From Streptomyces noursei ATCC 11455 (GTDB lineage: Bacteria; Actinomycetota; Actinomycetes; Streptomycetales; Streptomycetaceae), in assembly GCF_001704275.1 (NCBI RefSeq), contig NZ_CP011533.1:8432001-8496000 (forward strand): a DNA stretch of 64,000 nucleotides. The letters are read 5' to 3'. The position numbers and the translations under genes were made by a program. This document shows positions 34,201-42,302 of the stretch, piece after piece. The stretch's first letter is position 1, and the number at the start of each line of letters is the position of its first letter. The notes beneath the pieces are model-generated. The model did not search any database, was not told the origin of the DNA, and saw nothing but the letters and a program-made list of their open reading frames with translations.

Positions 34201-34956
34201 ATGACGGCGACGGGGCTCCTTACGGCAGGGCAGGACGTCAACCTCTACCACGGCGGCAGGAGTTCGGATCTCTGCCCCCGATGCAGGCACGGCCGGAACA
34301 CGAAAAGCGGACCCTTCGTCCACGGCCTCAAGGAACTCACCGACAGCGAAAAACTCCGGCAGGTACTCGCGCAGGTGGCACACAACCTGCAACAGGACAA
34401 AGACCTGATCGAGAAGAATCCCGAACAAGCCTACTTCATGATGGGCGCGCTGGAGGCGCAGGTCGCGGGAGAGCAATACTTCCTCATCTCCTCCAGCGGG
34501 CGCCAGGGGCTTGTGCCGTGGATCGAAACAAAGCACCTCGACGGCATTCCGTACCACCCCGGAAAATGGGAGATCGTGAATTCCCAGGTGCCGGAGACCC
34601 CCGACAGGGGTTGGACAACGCTCATGGGTCAAAAGGCAGACCTGACGCCCATCTGCGAGGCGCTCCGAGAAGGTCAGCAGTGTGACAAAGTCATCGGCCA
34701 GCCGTGCGCGGCCATCAAACTCCTGCGCACACTTGCCGACCGGAACAGGAACGGCAGGCCGATCAACAGGCTGTACATGAGCGAGATGGTGTACGTGCAC
34801 GGCACCGCAAAAGTCCCACAGAACCTCCGCGCCTACCACGGCAACGGCAACGCCTGCTCATGGACGGCCCACTCCTGCGACAAGTGCGAGAAGCGGATCC
34901 CCTACCTCCTTTGCACGGTCCCACTCGACCACATCGAAGCCGAAGCCCCGCAGTAG
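34201..34956 (+). CDS. Cys-rich protein divergent from the DUF6603 operon
   Basis: 251 residues, no signal peptide. It begins with a CPRC pair (25-28) in a SSDLCPRCRHGRN context. The C-terminal part has PCAAIKLLRTLAD (Cys169), a strand LYMSEMVYVHG, and HSCDKCEKRIPYLLC (Cys226, Cys229, Cys238). The order helix with Cys-Ala, strand, helix with Cys-x-x-Cys resembles cytidine-deaminase folds (CAE ... PCxxC), but the catalytic Glu would be Ala171, so an active deaminase is doubtful. A zinc-binding structural protein is an equal possibility. Its position, divergent from the four-gene operon with a shared upstream region, suggests a partner or effector. Start ATG 34201 has a good ribosome site. Confidence 0.62.
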   Translation: MTATGLLTAGQDVNLYHGGRSSDLCPRCRHGRNTKSGPFVHGLKELTDSEKLRQVLAQVAHNLQQDKDLIEKNPEQAYFMMGALEAQVAGEQYFLISSSGRQGLVPWIETKHLDGIPYHPGKWEIVNSQVPETPDRGWTTLMGQKADLTPICEALREGQQCDKVIGQPCAAIKLLRTLADRNRNGRPINRLYMSEMVYVHGTAKVPQNLRAYHGNGNACSWTAHSCDKCEKRIPYLLCTVPLDHIEAEAPQ

Positions 34957-35438
34957 GATCCAGGCCCCGTCACCGCATCGGAACCGCCTTCGCCCCGACA
35001 CAGGGCGGCTGATCGTCAGGCCGGTCGCGCCCGACCGCCAGGCAACTTCACGATCCGAACGGGCAGAAGCGGATGCACAAAGGTTCGCTGACGCGGTCAA
35101 CGGCTGTCCTTCCGGCGGCGATTGCCACAGCGTGCCGCTGGTTCACTTGCCGGGCAAGTATGCCGAAGGTCCAGGCGCTCTCTTCCGGACATCGGGGGAT
35201 CCTGGAGAGCCGACTCCCGGACAGGACAGCTCCTCGCCCCTGCCCCACCACCCACTTGAGCGAACCGCCCCTGCCCCCCGAACGACCGGAACCAGTCTCG
35301 TCTCTTCCTGCCGAGCACTGCGCCGGTGAGGGGATTGCCCGGAACCCGGGCACGCTCGGAAACGGCGGATCGAGGTTGACGTCCACCAATTGGTTGAGCG
35401 CGCAGGATTCGGCGCCACAGGCCCCGGGCGAAGACGGC
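34957..35438. other. 482-base stretch without a supported gene
   Basis: A frame open from 34958 to 35329 on the plus strand reads 125 residues without an ATG at its beginning (it includes FADAVNGCPSGGDCHSVPLVHLPG). The first ATG in it is 35132, and no ribosome site supports it. It may be a decayed gene end; the rest shows nothing. Confidence 0.4.
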
Positions 35439-36364
35439 TCAGATCCTGCGGTCGATCTTCTTTTCCCGCATCAACGCCTCCAGCTCCGTGTGCGACAGGG
35501 GATGCAGGGTGTTCAAGACCCGGCGCAGCCCGGTTTCGTCGAGGGTCTGGCTGGTGACCTCGGCCTCCACGTTCCCGTGGCGGCGGATGAGGGTGACGGC
35601 GCGGGTGCCGTCGGGGAACGCGTGGACCGTGAGCATCTCGCCGTGCGTGTCCACGGTGCAGGTCGCACCCTTCTCCGCGGGCTCGGGGCATCGGGGCGGC
35701 GGCGTGAACGCCGAGCGCATCGTGAGTCCCACGTACCCGGACTCGTATCCCTCCCGGACGGGGCGGTAGTCGACGTTGAAGGAGGCGGGTCCGGCCTCGG
35801 CACGGGACACCTGCATGCCCGGTGGCGCAGCGCCCAGGTACAGCAGCTCCGGATGCTCCCGGTACCGCGCGACCTCCGCCTGGTGCTGCCGCTGCCGTGC
35901 CTGTGCCGGGCCGACGAAGCCGCCGTAGGCCACTGCGGCCGCCAGCACGGCCAGTGCCCCCAGCCGCACCCACCGACTGGGCACGAAGAACGCGGCGGCC
36001 ACGGCGTACGGCACCCCGCCAGCGCGATCCGGGTATGGGCGCTTCCCAGGTCGACGCCCCCGGCGTAGGCGGCCAGACCCGCCAGGACGCCGAGCGTACC
36101 GAGGACGAAGACCAGCGCCGCCCAGCCCAGCCGCCGCGGCACGGAGCTGCACAGCGGCACGACGGTCCTCATCGGTATGCCCGCCGTGGCCAACAGACCC
36201 ACCACCAGCGGCACACCCAACGCGAAGAGCGGCACCGTCGCAACGGCCCCACCACCCCAGGCCCTCAGCACCAGCCCGAAGCCGAGCGCCGGCAACACGG
36301 CCGCCATCGCCGCCCAGACCAGTAAGAGATGCAGGGCGGTCAGCGCCCCTCTGCCACTTTTCAT
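35439..36364 (-). pseudogene. Membrane protein gene split by a one-base frameshift
   Basis: The N-terminal half begins at 36364 (MKSGRGALTALHLLLVWAAM) and has four hydrophobic helices to about GVDLGSAHTRIALAG. Its natural continuation VPYAVAAAFFVPSRWVRLGALAVLAAAVAYGG, then LLYLGAAPPGMQVSRAEAGP and a C-terminal soluble domain ending LEALMREKKIDRRI, lies in another frame to 35439. The switch falls in the C-run at 36014-36017 (G-run on the coding strand); one extra G would restore a single frame of about 309 residues. This could be a real mutation, a phase-variable tract or a sequencing error. Family not recognised; the layout is membrane anchor plus an extracytoplasmic domain with a Cys pair (RCPEPAEKGATC). 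Confidence 0.75.
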
Positions 36365-36689
36365 GTGCGGAGCCTGTCAGCTGGCGTACTGACGTACATG
36401 AGTAGGCGTACTCAGCACGGAACCCCGCCGCCTGGGTGGTGCGCCAGGGGTTCACAGGCCGAGGGGACGATTCCGCACACCGGCCTGTGGCGCACCTCCT
36501 CCGGCCCCGCGAAAGCCTCCACGAGCTGGTGGCGGTGGCGCGACGAGTGGGCGCGGTCGGTTCCCCGGTGTGGCAATCCCCACAGGCGCCTGCTCGATTG
36601 CGCGATCATGCAACTATTGTGGAGTCCACAGCGTCCCACCCGTCATCGACACATCAATTCCGGATGAACCGACCGGACGGACTGGGCAC
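36365..36689. other. 325-base intergenic stretch
   Basis: Divergent upstream region of the membrane protein remnant and the transglycosylase gene. A less GC-rich patch at 36605-36660 is a likely promoter zone. No gene is supported. Confidence 0.4.
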
Positions 36690-37400
36690 ATGCAAGAACA
36701 GCAAGCCGGAGCGACGGACAGCGGCCGGGTACGGAGGCAAGATCAGCAGCCCGCGCATCCCTCTTGGGAAGAGTCGTCGCCCGCCACGGTGTACCGCGCC
36801 TCTCCGGCGGGCAGGGGAGCCAGGCGCCCCGGTCGCCGAAGGGGGCGGGCGGCGCTGGCCCTCGGAGCCGTACTCGTACTCGTCGCCCTCGGGGTCGTCT
36901 GGTGGCTGACCCGGCCGCCCACATTGCCCACCATTCCCCCTCAGTATCTGGCGACCGTCCAGTCCGCCACCAAGACCTGCCCGGAACTGAGCGTTCCGAT
37001 GCTCGCCGCGCAACTCGACGCGGAGAGTCACTGGGATCCGCGGGCGGATTCCGGCCAGGCCCAGGGCATCGCGCAGTTCCATCCGTCGACCTGGGCGGAG
37101 TGGGGCAAGGACTACACCGGCGACGGCAAGGCCGACGTGTGGAACCCGGCCGACGCCATCCCGGCCCAGGGCGCCTACATGTGCCACCTGTTCAAACAGA
37201 TCAAGGGCATCCCCGGCGACCCCACCCAGCTCGCTCTCGCCGCGTACAACGCGGGCCCCGGCGCGGTGCTCAAGGCCCGGGGCATCCCGCGCATCCCCGA
37301 GACGCAGAACTACGTCAAACGGATCGAGGCACTGATCCCGAAGTACACCCAGACCTACGCCAAGCAGATCAGCGCGTCACCCAGCCCGCCGGGCAACTGA
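36690..37400 (+). CDS. Membrane-anchored lytic transglycosylase (SLT, GH23-type)
   Basis: 236 residues from ATG 36690; the longer frame from 36570 adds no family sequence. A basic cytoplasmic stretch is followed by a single transmembrane helix (LALGAVLVLVALGVVWWL, about 50-67), so the enzyme faces the wall. The SLT domain shows the catalytic Glu in LDAESHWDPRADSGQAQGIAQF, the motif STWAEWGKD and the ALAAYNAGPGAV motif. It cleaves peptidoglycan with formation of 1,6-anhydro ends. A Cys pair (TKTC ... YMCHLF) may form a disulfide as in related actinobacterial enzymes. Confidence 0.85.
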   Translation: MQEQQAGATDSGRVRRQDQQPAHPSWEESSPATVYRASPAGRGARRPGRRRGRAALALGAVLVLVALGVVWWLTRPPTLPTIPPQYLATVQSATKTCPELSVPMLAAQLDAESHWDPRADSGQAQGIAQFHPSTWAEWGKDYTGDGKADVWNPADAIPAQGAYMCHLFKQIKGIPGDPTQLALAAYNAGPGAVLKARGIPRIPETQNYVKRIEALIPKYTQTYAKQISASPSPPGN

Positions 37401-37497
37401 TGACCACACGGTCCCGAGTGCCTTCCGGCTCCCTCTGGGGCGGCGGTCTCCGGTCGAGGCATGCCGGGATGCTCCTGGCCAGTCGGCACGGCGTGGA

Positions 37498-39456
37498 TCA
37501 GGTGAGGGGGCGGCACAGCAGGGCGTCGGGTCGGCCGAGCTGCAGCGCCTTCCAGGTCATGGCGACGCCGGCGACGTACTCGTCGTCGGTGCACTGACCC
37601 TTGTGGTCGTTCTCGGCCCAGTCACTGCCCTTGGCACCGCCGGTGGCGGGGCGGTTGTCGCCCTTGTCGAACCACACGCTGCGGCCCTTGGTGGGCAGCG
37701 GGGTTGCGGAAGGGGCGCAGAGCAGGGAGACCATGGCGGGGCCGTTCATGCTGTAACCGACCGCGAAGCTGTTGACCGGGCACTGGAGCTTGTTGTAGCC
37801 GCTGGCCCAGTCACCCTGCTTGACGTAGCGCTCGTCGTCGACCGTCTCCCACGCGCCCGCCGCCTTGAGCGGCTCGGCCGCGTCGGTGCACAGGCCGCGG
37901 CCCTGGCTGCGGCTGAGCCCGATCAGACGCTCGCTGTCGGGGCAGTTGCCCTTGGAGTTGCCCGGGCTCCAGTCCGCCTTGGCGAGCATGGTGCGGGACA
38001 GATTCCAGTCTCCGTGGTCGATGTCGACGATGTTCCAGTGGTTGACCGGGGCGATGCGGCCGCTCTTGGCAGAGGCGTTGACCAGCTTGTTCCAGTCGCT
38101 GGCCCGCCAGTCGCCGTCGTCCTCGACGCCGAGCTTCTTCCCGGACGCGTCGTAGGAGATCAACGCCCAGTTGTCGTTCGGTGTGCCCTTGTCGTCGCTC
38201 CAGCCCACCAGCGGCCACTGGGCGAAGTCGGTGTCGTTCTCCACCAGGATGTCGGTGAAGTTCTTGAACCAGGCCCTTTCCTTGGCGTCGGTGGAGCCGC
38301 GCCCGGCGGCGCCGAACTCACTGACCCACACCGGGGCGGTGAAGTGCTTCCCCTCCTCGGTGACGAACAGTCCCTCGTCGTTCACGACCTGGGCGAGCTG
38401 GTCGGGGGCGAAGTCCTCGTAGCGCGGATCGCCGGTCGCTCCCGGACCGCTGCCGGCGCCGGTGTTGGCCGGGCCGGTGTAACCGTAGAAGTGCACCGCG
38501 TAGACCAGCTTGTTCGAGTCGATCAGGGTGTGGGAGAGGGTGCGGACCGGCTTGAGGTCCGGACGCTGGTGGGGGAAGGGGGCAGCGGGGATGCCCTGCC
38601 AGTTGATGCCCTCCATGATGATCAGCAGGTCGGGGTCGGCCTGGAGGATCTTGTTTCCGGCCTGCTCGAAGGCGGTGTACTCGTCGTGCTCGTCGCCCCA
38701 GCCCCAGTTGGCGTCGTCCCAGGTGTCGCGGCGGACCTCGTTGCGCAGATCGGCACCGACCACGCGCTTGTTGTTCTGGTAGCGCTTGGCCATGAACACC
38801 CAGTCGTCGATCCACTGTTGGGTCGACTGTCCGCTGTTCCAGCGCTCGTTGCCGTCCAGACCGCAGCAGAAGCGGTAGCTGGTGGTGTGGTTGTTGAGGA
38901 TCACCGCGAAGCCGTCGGCGGTCAGTGTCGCGATGACGGCGTCGAACACCTCCAGCGGCGTCTTGCCCTTGAGCTGCGGGTTGGCCGCGACCGCGGTGTC
39001 CGGCACCACGGTCTTGTCGTGCACCAGTGCGTTGGCGAACGGCAGTCGGATGCTGTTGATGCCGAGGCTGTGGAAGTCGGCCATGAGCCGGCCGATCGGG
39101 GTACGGTCCAGGCCGAGGGGGATGTTGTTCGACTTCTGGTGCGCCTGATGGTTCGCCACGTCGTTGACGTCGCCGCTTCCCACATACGTCCCCTGAGCGC
39201 CTGCCCAGTTACTGGACTTGAGTTTGAAGCGGTCACCGTCGGCATCGACGATGTACCGCCCCCGGGTGCTCAGCGGGCCGGTCCACGAGGCCGCGAGCTC
39301 CTCGCCCGTCAACGCGGCGGGAGCCGAGGCGGCGACGGTGTCCGGGACGGACTCCGCTCCGGGGACAGCCACGGCTCCGGGGACGGCCACGGCCAGCAGC
39401 GCGGCGGCGGCGAGCAGCGCGGGTATGCCACGCGTGACGGATCTGACGGTTCTCAT
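37498..39456 (-). CDS. Secreted glycoside hydrolase family 5 protein
   Basis: 652 residues from ATG 39456 (CGGAGGG ribosome site 4 bases upstream). An Ala-rich Sec signal peptide covers about 1-30. The catalytic domain has GH5 features: FKLKSSNWAGAQGTYVG, SLGINSIRLPFAN, ADGFAVILNNHTTS, acid/base Glu in VGADLRNEVRRD, VYAVHFYGYTGP and nucleophile Glu in VWVSEFGAAGRG. It probably cuts a beta-glucan or related polysaccharide outside the cell. The C-terminal ~180 residues form two Cys-containing repeats (LIGLSRSQGRGLCTDAAEPL and VGYSMNGPAMVSLLC), likely a binding domain. Single gene; the Tat or Sec route cannot be separated, but no clear RR motif is present. Confidence 0.85.
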   Translation of the reverse strand: MRTVRSVTRGIPALLAAAALLAVAVPGAVAVPGAESVPDTVAASAPAALTGEELAASWTGPLSTRGRYIVDADGDRFKLKSSNWAGAQGTYVGSGDVNDVANHQAHQKSNNIPLGLDRTPIGRLMADFHSLGINSIRLPFANALVHDKTVVPDTAVAANPQLKGKTPLEVFDAVIATLTADGFAVILNNHTTSYRFCCGLDGNERWNSGQSTQQWIDDWVFMAKRYQNNKRVVGADLRNEVRRDTWDDANWGWGDEHDEYTAFEQAGNKILQADPDLLIIMEGINWQGIPAAPFPHQRPDLKPVRTLSHTLIDSNKLVYAVHFYGYTGPANTGAGSGPGATGDPRYEDFAPDQLAQVVNDEGLFVTEEGKHFTAPVWVSEFGAAGRGSTDAKERAWFKNFTDILVENDTDFAQWPLVGWSDDKGTPNDNWALISYDASGKKLGVEDDGDWRASDWNKLVNASAKSGRIAPVNHWNIVDIDHGDWNLSRTMLAKADWSPGNSKGNCPDSERLIGLSRSQGRGLCTDAAEPLKAAGAWETVDDERYVKQGDWASGYNKLQCPVNSFAVGYSMNGPAMVSLLCAPSATPLPTKGRSVWFDKGDNRPATGGAKGSDWAENDHKGQCTDDEYVAGVAMTWKALQLGRPDALLCRPLT

Positions 39457-40102
39457 GAAGCCCTCCGGGTGTGGTGGGGGTGAGGGAACAGGGCGGTGCA
39501 TGCCACGGGCCGTCGGCTCGGGGCCGCGACCTCACCAGCCGCCACGCGCGCCCACGGCTGGCCGTGGACGATGGCGCTGCCGCCGACTGGCACGGCGCGG
39601 TGTCGGCCACCGCCCTTTACCGGAGCGGCAGTTGGCGGATCACCGTACACCGCGTCCCGGTCGGCAGTACCACCGGAGCCGGCGGCTTCGGCCACACGCG
39701 GTCACACGGATCCCCTCCGAAACTGACGGCGTTGCCCCGGCTCGGGCGGCCTCGACTCCGGCTCCGGCTCCGGCTCCGGCACCATCCTCTGGCCAGCCAG
39801 GCGATCCGAAAGAACGGCCAAGCCCCCGAGGGACGCGCCACGACTCCGAACAGCGCTCGGAGTCGTGCGCGCTGCCGGACGCCGAATGATGCCCTCAACC
39901 GGAGTGCGACGCCTCCAAGTTCAGCGCCTCTACATCAACCTCCAGGTCAAGGCCCATCCCGCAGGCCCTCGTTATAGGGGCTTCTACGCGCAACGGCCTT
40001 AGTCGGGTGTTAGTGGAGCGTCAGCCTGGCGATAGTGGCCCTGGCCAGAGTGGGTGTCGTACGCAGGTGAGACCGACACTGACTTCCCCGGGGGGAATCC
40101 GA
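39457..40102. other. 646-base intergenic stretch with a hairpin
   Basis: No gene I can support. It holds a perfect 11-bp hairpin at 39839-39867, a short run of CCGGCT repeats at about 39758-39780, and the promoter region of the following lipoprotein gene, where a GGGGGGAA ribosome site lies at 40090-40097. Confidence 0.45.
39839..39867. terminator. Hairpin, possible terminator
   Basis: Perfect 11-bp stem, arms 39839-39849 and 39857-39867, 7-base loop. It lies in the gap between GH5 and the lipoprotein; which gene it serves is not clear, since neither ends here, so it may mark the end of a lost gene. Confidence 0.45.
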
Positions 40103-40861
40103 ATGAGTTCCAACACCACTGCCCGCACTGTTCGTCGCCGTACCCTGCGTGTTGCCGCGGCGTCCCTGACCGCGGCCGCCGCGTTCTCCTTGACGGCCTG
40201 CTCCGGTTCGGACGGTGCCGCCTCCAAGCCCGGGGGCCAGTCGGGCGCGGGTGCGGCCGCTGAGGCCGGTGGTGCGGGTTCGTCGACCGGCGCGCAGGGG
40301 GCCGATGCTCCGGCGGGGAACGCGAAGTCGGGCTCCGGCGAGGGCACCTCCGCGCACGCCGGCTCCGGCGGCACTTCCTCCCACGCCGGTTCCGGCGGTA
40401 CCGCCTCGTCCCGTGCTGGTTCCGGGGGCGGTGCGGCGAAGGGCGGGGGGAAGGGCAGGTTCTGCCGCACGAGCGACCTGGTGATGGAGGCCGTGGACAG
40501 CTCGCCCGACCAGAAGGTGGGCGAGGTGACCGTTCAGATGACGAACAAGGGCGGGAGGACCTGCTCGGCGACGGGCTTCGCGGGCGTCGACCTGAAGGAC
40601 GCCGATGGCACCTCCGCCCCTGTCCACCGTGGCGGTGAGCAGCCGCGCATCACGGACCTGAAGCCTGGTGACACCGCCACTTTCAGCATCTCGTACGCGG
40701 TCGACTTCAGTGGTGACAGTCTTGCGTCCCCGACCAACATCATCGTGACGCCGCCGAACGAGACCCACAGTGTGTCCCTGAAGTGGCCCGCGGAGGCGCT
40801 GAAGCTGGCCGGCCCCTACGACGAGAAGATCAAGGTCCACCCGGTCGGCATCGCCAACTGA
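40103..40861 (+). CDS. DUF4232 lipoprotein
   Basis: 252 residues. Lipoprotein signal with AAAFSLTACSGSDG (lipidated Cys about 33). Residues about 34-118 are a low-complexity Gly/Ser/Ala linker with repeated HAGSGGTSS units, which would span the wall. The C-terminal domain is DUF4232: RFCRTSDLVMEAV, VGEVTVQMTNKGGRTCSATGFAGVDL (the usual disulfide pair) and TFSISYAVDF. These proteins are common on the surface of Streptomyces; their role is not established. Confidence 0.85.
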   Translation: MSSNTTARTVRRRTLRVAAASLTAAAAFSLTACSGSDGAASKPGGQSGAGAAAEAGGAGSSTGAQGADAPAGNAKSGSGEGTSAHAGSGGTSSHAGSGGTASSRAGSGGGAAKGGGKGRFCRTSDLVMEAVDSSPDQKVGEVTVQMTNKGGRTCSATGFAGVDLKDADGTSAPVHRGGEQPRITDLKPGDTATFSISYAVDFSGDSLASPTNIIVTPPNETHSVSLKWPAEALKLAGPYDEKIKVHPVGIAN

Positions 40862-41137
40862 CCACCGCGAAGGGGGCTGGCCCAGATGCATGGATCAGCA
40901 ACTTCTGGGCCGACACGTACTGGAACATGCCGACACGTATTCACGCATATCGACACATGCTGGGACGTGCTGGCAGGGCTGGGCAAACGTGAAGGTGCCG
41001 CCGGGGAACATGTCCTCCGGGGTACCTCGCTCTCAGCAGCAGACACGGCAGAGAGCGAGTCGGCGCTCGAAAGGCTGAAGCGGGTCTTCGCCAGCCAGAG
41101 CCTGTCCGGCGGATCGTGCGACTACTAGGGTGCGACG
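40862..41137. other. Intergenic stretch before the methyltransferase
   Basis: 276 bases, no supported gene; short imperfect repeats of GACACGTA-type sequence at 40913-40970. Confidence 0.4.
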
Positions 41138-41920
41138 ATGGAACATGAAACGGACGTAACCGATGAAACCGACGGCTTCGGCCGGTCCGCAGGTCGGGAT
41201 CAGGTGAACGACTATGACGGTTTCGCCGAGGCGTACTCGGCGGAGAACGAGAACAGCCTCGTGAACGCGTACTACGAGCGGCCTGCGATGTTGGCCCTCG
41301 CCGGAGACGTTGCCGGCCGTCGGATCCTGGACGCCGGTTGCGGCTCCGGCCCCCTGACCGCTGCACTGCGCGACCGCGGTGCGGTCGTCACCGGCATCGA
41401 TGTCAGCGCCAGGATGCTGGCGTTGGCGAGGCGGCGACTGGGCGACGAAGTGGCCCTGCACATGGCCGACCTGAGCGACCCTCTGCCGTTCGGCGACGGT
41501 ACGTTCGACGACGTGGTCGCGTCGCTGGTGCTGCACTACCTGGAGGACTGGGGGCCGACGCTGGCCGAGTTGCGGCGGGTGCTCAGGCCCGGCGGCCGGT
41601 TGATCGCTTCGGTGGACCACCCTTTCGTGGCCTACACGATCCAGGATCCTCGGCCCGACTACTTCGCGACCACCAGCTATACCTTCGACTGGATGTTCAA
41701 CGGGCAGACCGTCCCGATGAAGTTCTGGCGCAAGTCACTGCATGCGATGACCGAAGCCTTCACCGCCGCCGGCTTCCGCCTTTCCAGCATCAGCGAGCCC
41801 CAGCCCGACCCCGCCGCCCGTGAACTGTTCCCCGACGGCTTCCAGGACCTTTCGACCAAGACCTGCTTCCTCTTCTTCGTCGTCGAGGTTCCGCCGTCGG
41901 CTACCGGCTCGGACGACTAG
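41138..41920 (+). CDS. Class I SAM-dependent methyltransferase
   Basis: 260 residues. Motif I is RRILDAGCGSGPLTAALRDRG (about 66-86), followed by VTGIDVSARML, the acidic post-I residue in the second strand, DVVASLVLHYLEDW and LRRVLRPGGRLIASVDHP. It is a UbiE/type-11 methyltransferase for a small molecule. The stop codon TAG (41918-41920) is part of the CTAG target site next to an IS5-type inverted repeat that begins at 41921, so the insertion sits exactly at the gene end and may have replaced the original C-terminus, though the protein has normal length for the family. Confidence 0.82.
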   Translation: MEHETDVTDETDGFGRSAGRDQVNDYDGFAEAYSAENENSLVNAYYERPAMLALAGDVAGRRILDAGCGSGPLTAALRDRGAVVTGIDVSARMLALARRRLGDEVALHMADLSDPLPFGDGTFDDVVASLVLHYLEDWGPTLAELRRVLRPGGRLIASVDHPFVAYTIQDPRPDYFATTSYTFDWMFNGQTVPMKFWRKSLHAMTEAFTAAGFRLSSISEPQPDPAARELFPDGFQDLSTKTCFLFFVVEVPPSATGSDD

Positions 41921-42175
41921 GGCGCTTCTGACGCATCTCCGTGGCGTCGCGGCCGTCCTCACCGACGAGATGGATCTTGCAAGTCAAGCCGCCCCGAGAG
42001 CGTCCGAGTCCTCGTCGGGTCGGTGCTGCCGGGGCGTGCTTGTCCCACTTCTCGCCGCCCGCTGGCCAGCGTCTCGTCGCCCGTACGCGGTCTTCCGCGA
42101 ACCGAAACGCGCAGGCAGATCCCGCCGTGGCAGCCTGGTGCGCAGCCAGTACGAGATCTCGTTGAAATGTCACTT
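41921..42175 (-). mobile_element. IS5-family transposase relic with one terminal inverted repeat
   Basis: The right-hand IS end starts at 41921 with GGCGCTTCTGACGCATCTCC, preceded by CTAG (41917-41920). On the minus strand the open frame contains WDKHAPAAPTRRGLGRSRGG, then LTCKIHLVGEDG, the conserved centre of IS5-type DDE transposases (LGRSRGGLTTKIHL), and runs out through the inverted repeat. Catalytic residues and the other end are missing, so it is a fragment of about 250 bp. Its end matches the ends of the MITE at 1016-1175. Confidence 0.8.
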
Positions 42176-42302
42176 TGTGTTAGCCTCAAACGTTCGGATG
42201 GTTGTGACGGCTGGCGACTCCGTCCGTGCGGTTCCCCTTGTTCGTCGGCTGCTCATTCCTGCCGGGCCTTCCTCGGTACGTTCCCCATGCGGAAGGCTCT
42301 TC

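Noticed and set aside
21739..34956. Contractile injection system or prophage tail cluster
   Set aside because: Only the last protein looks like a fibre. No sheath, tube, baseplate, tape-measure or ATPase gene is found in the window.
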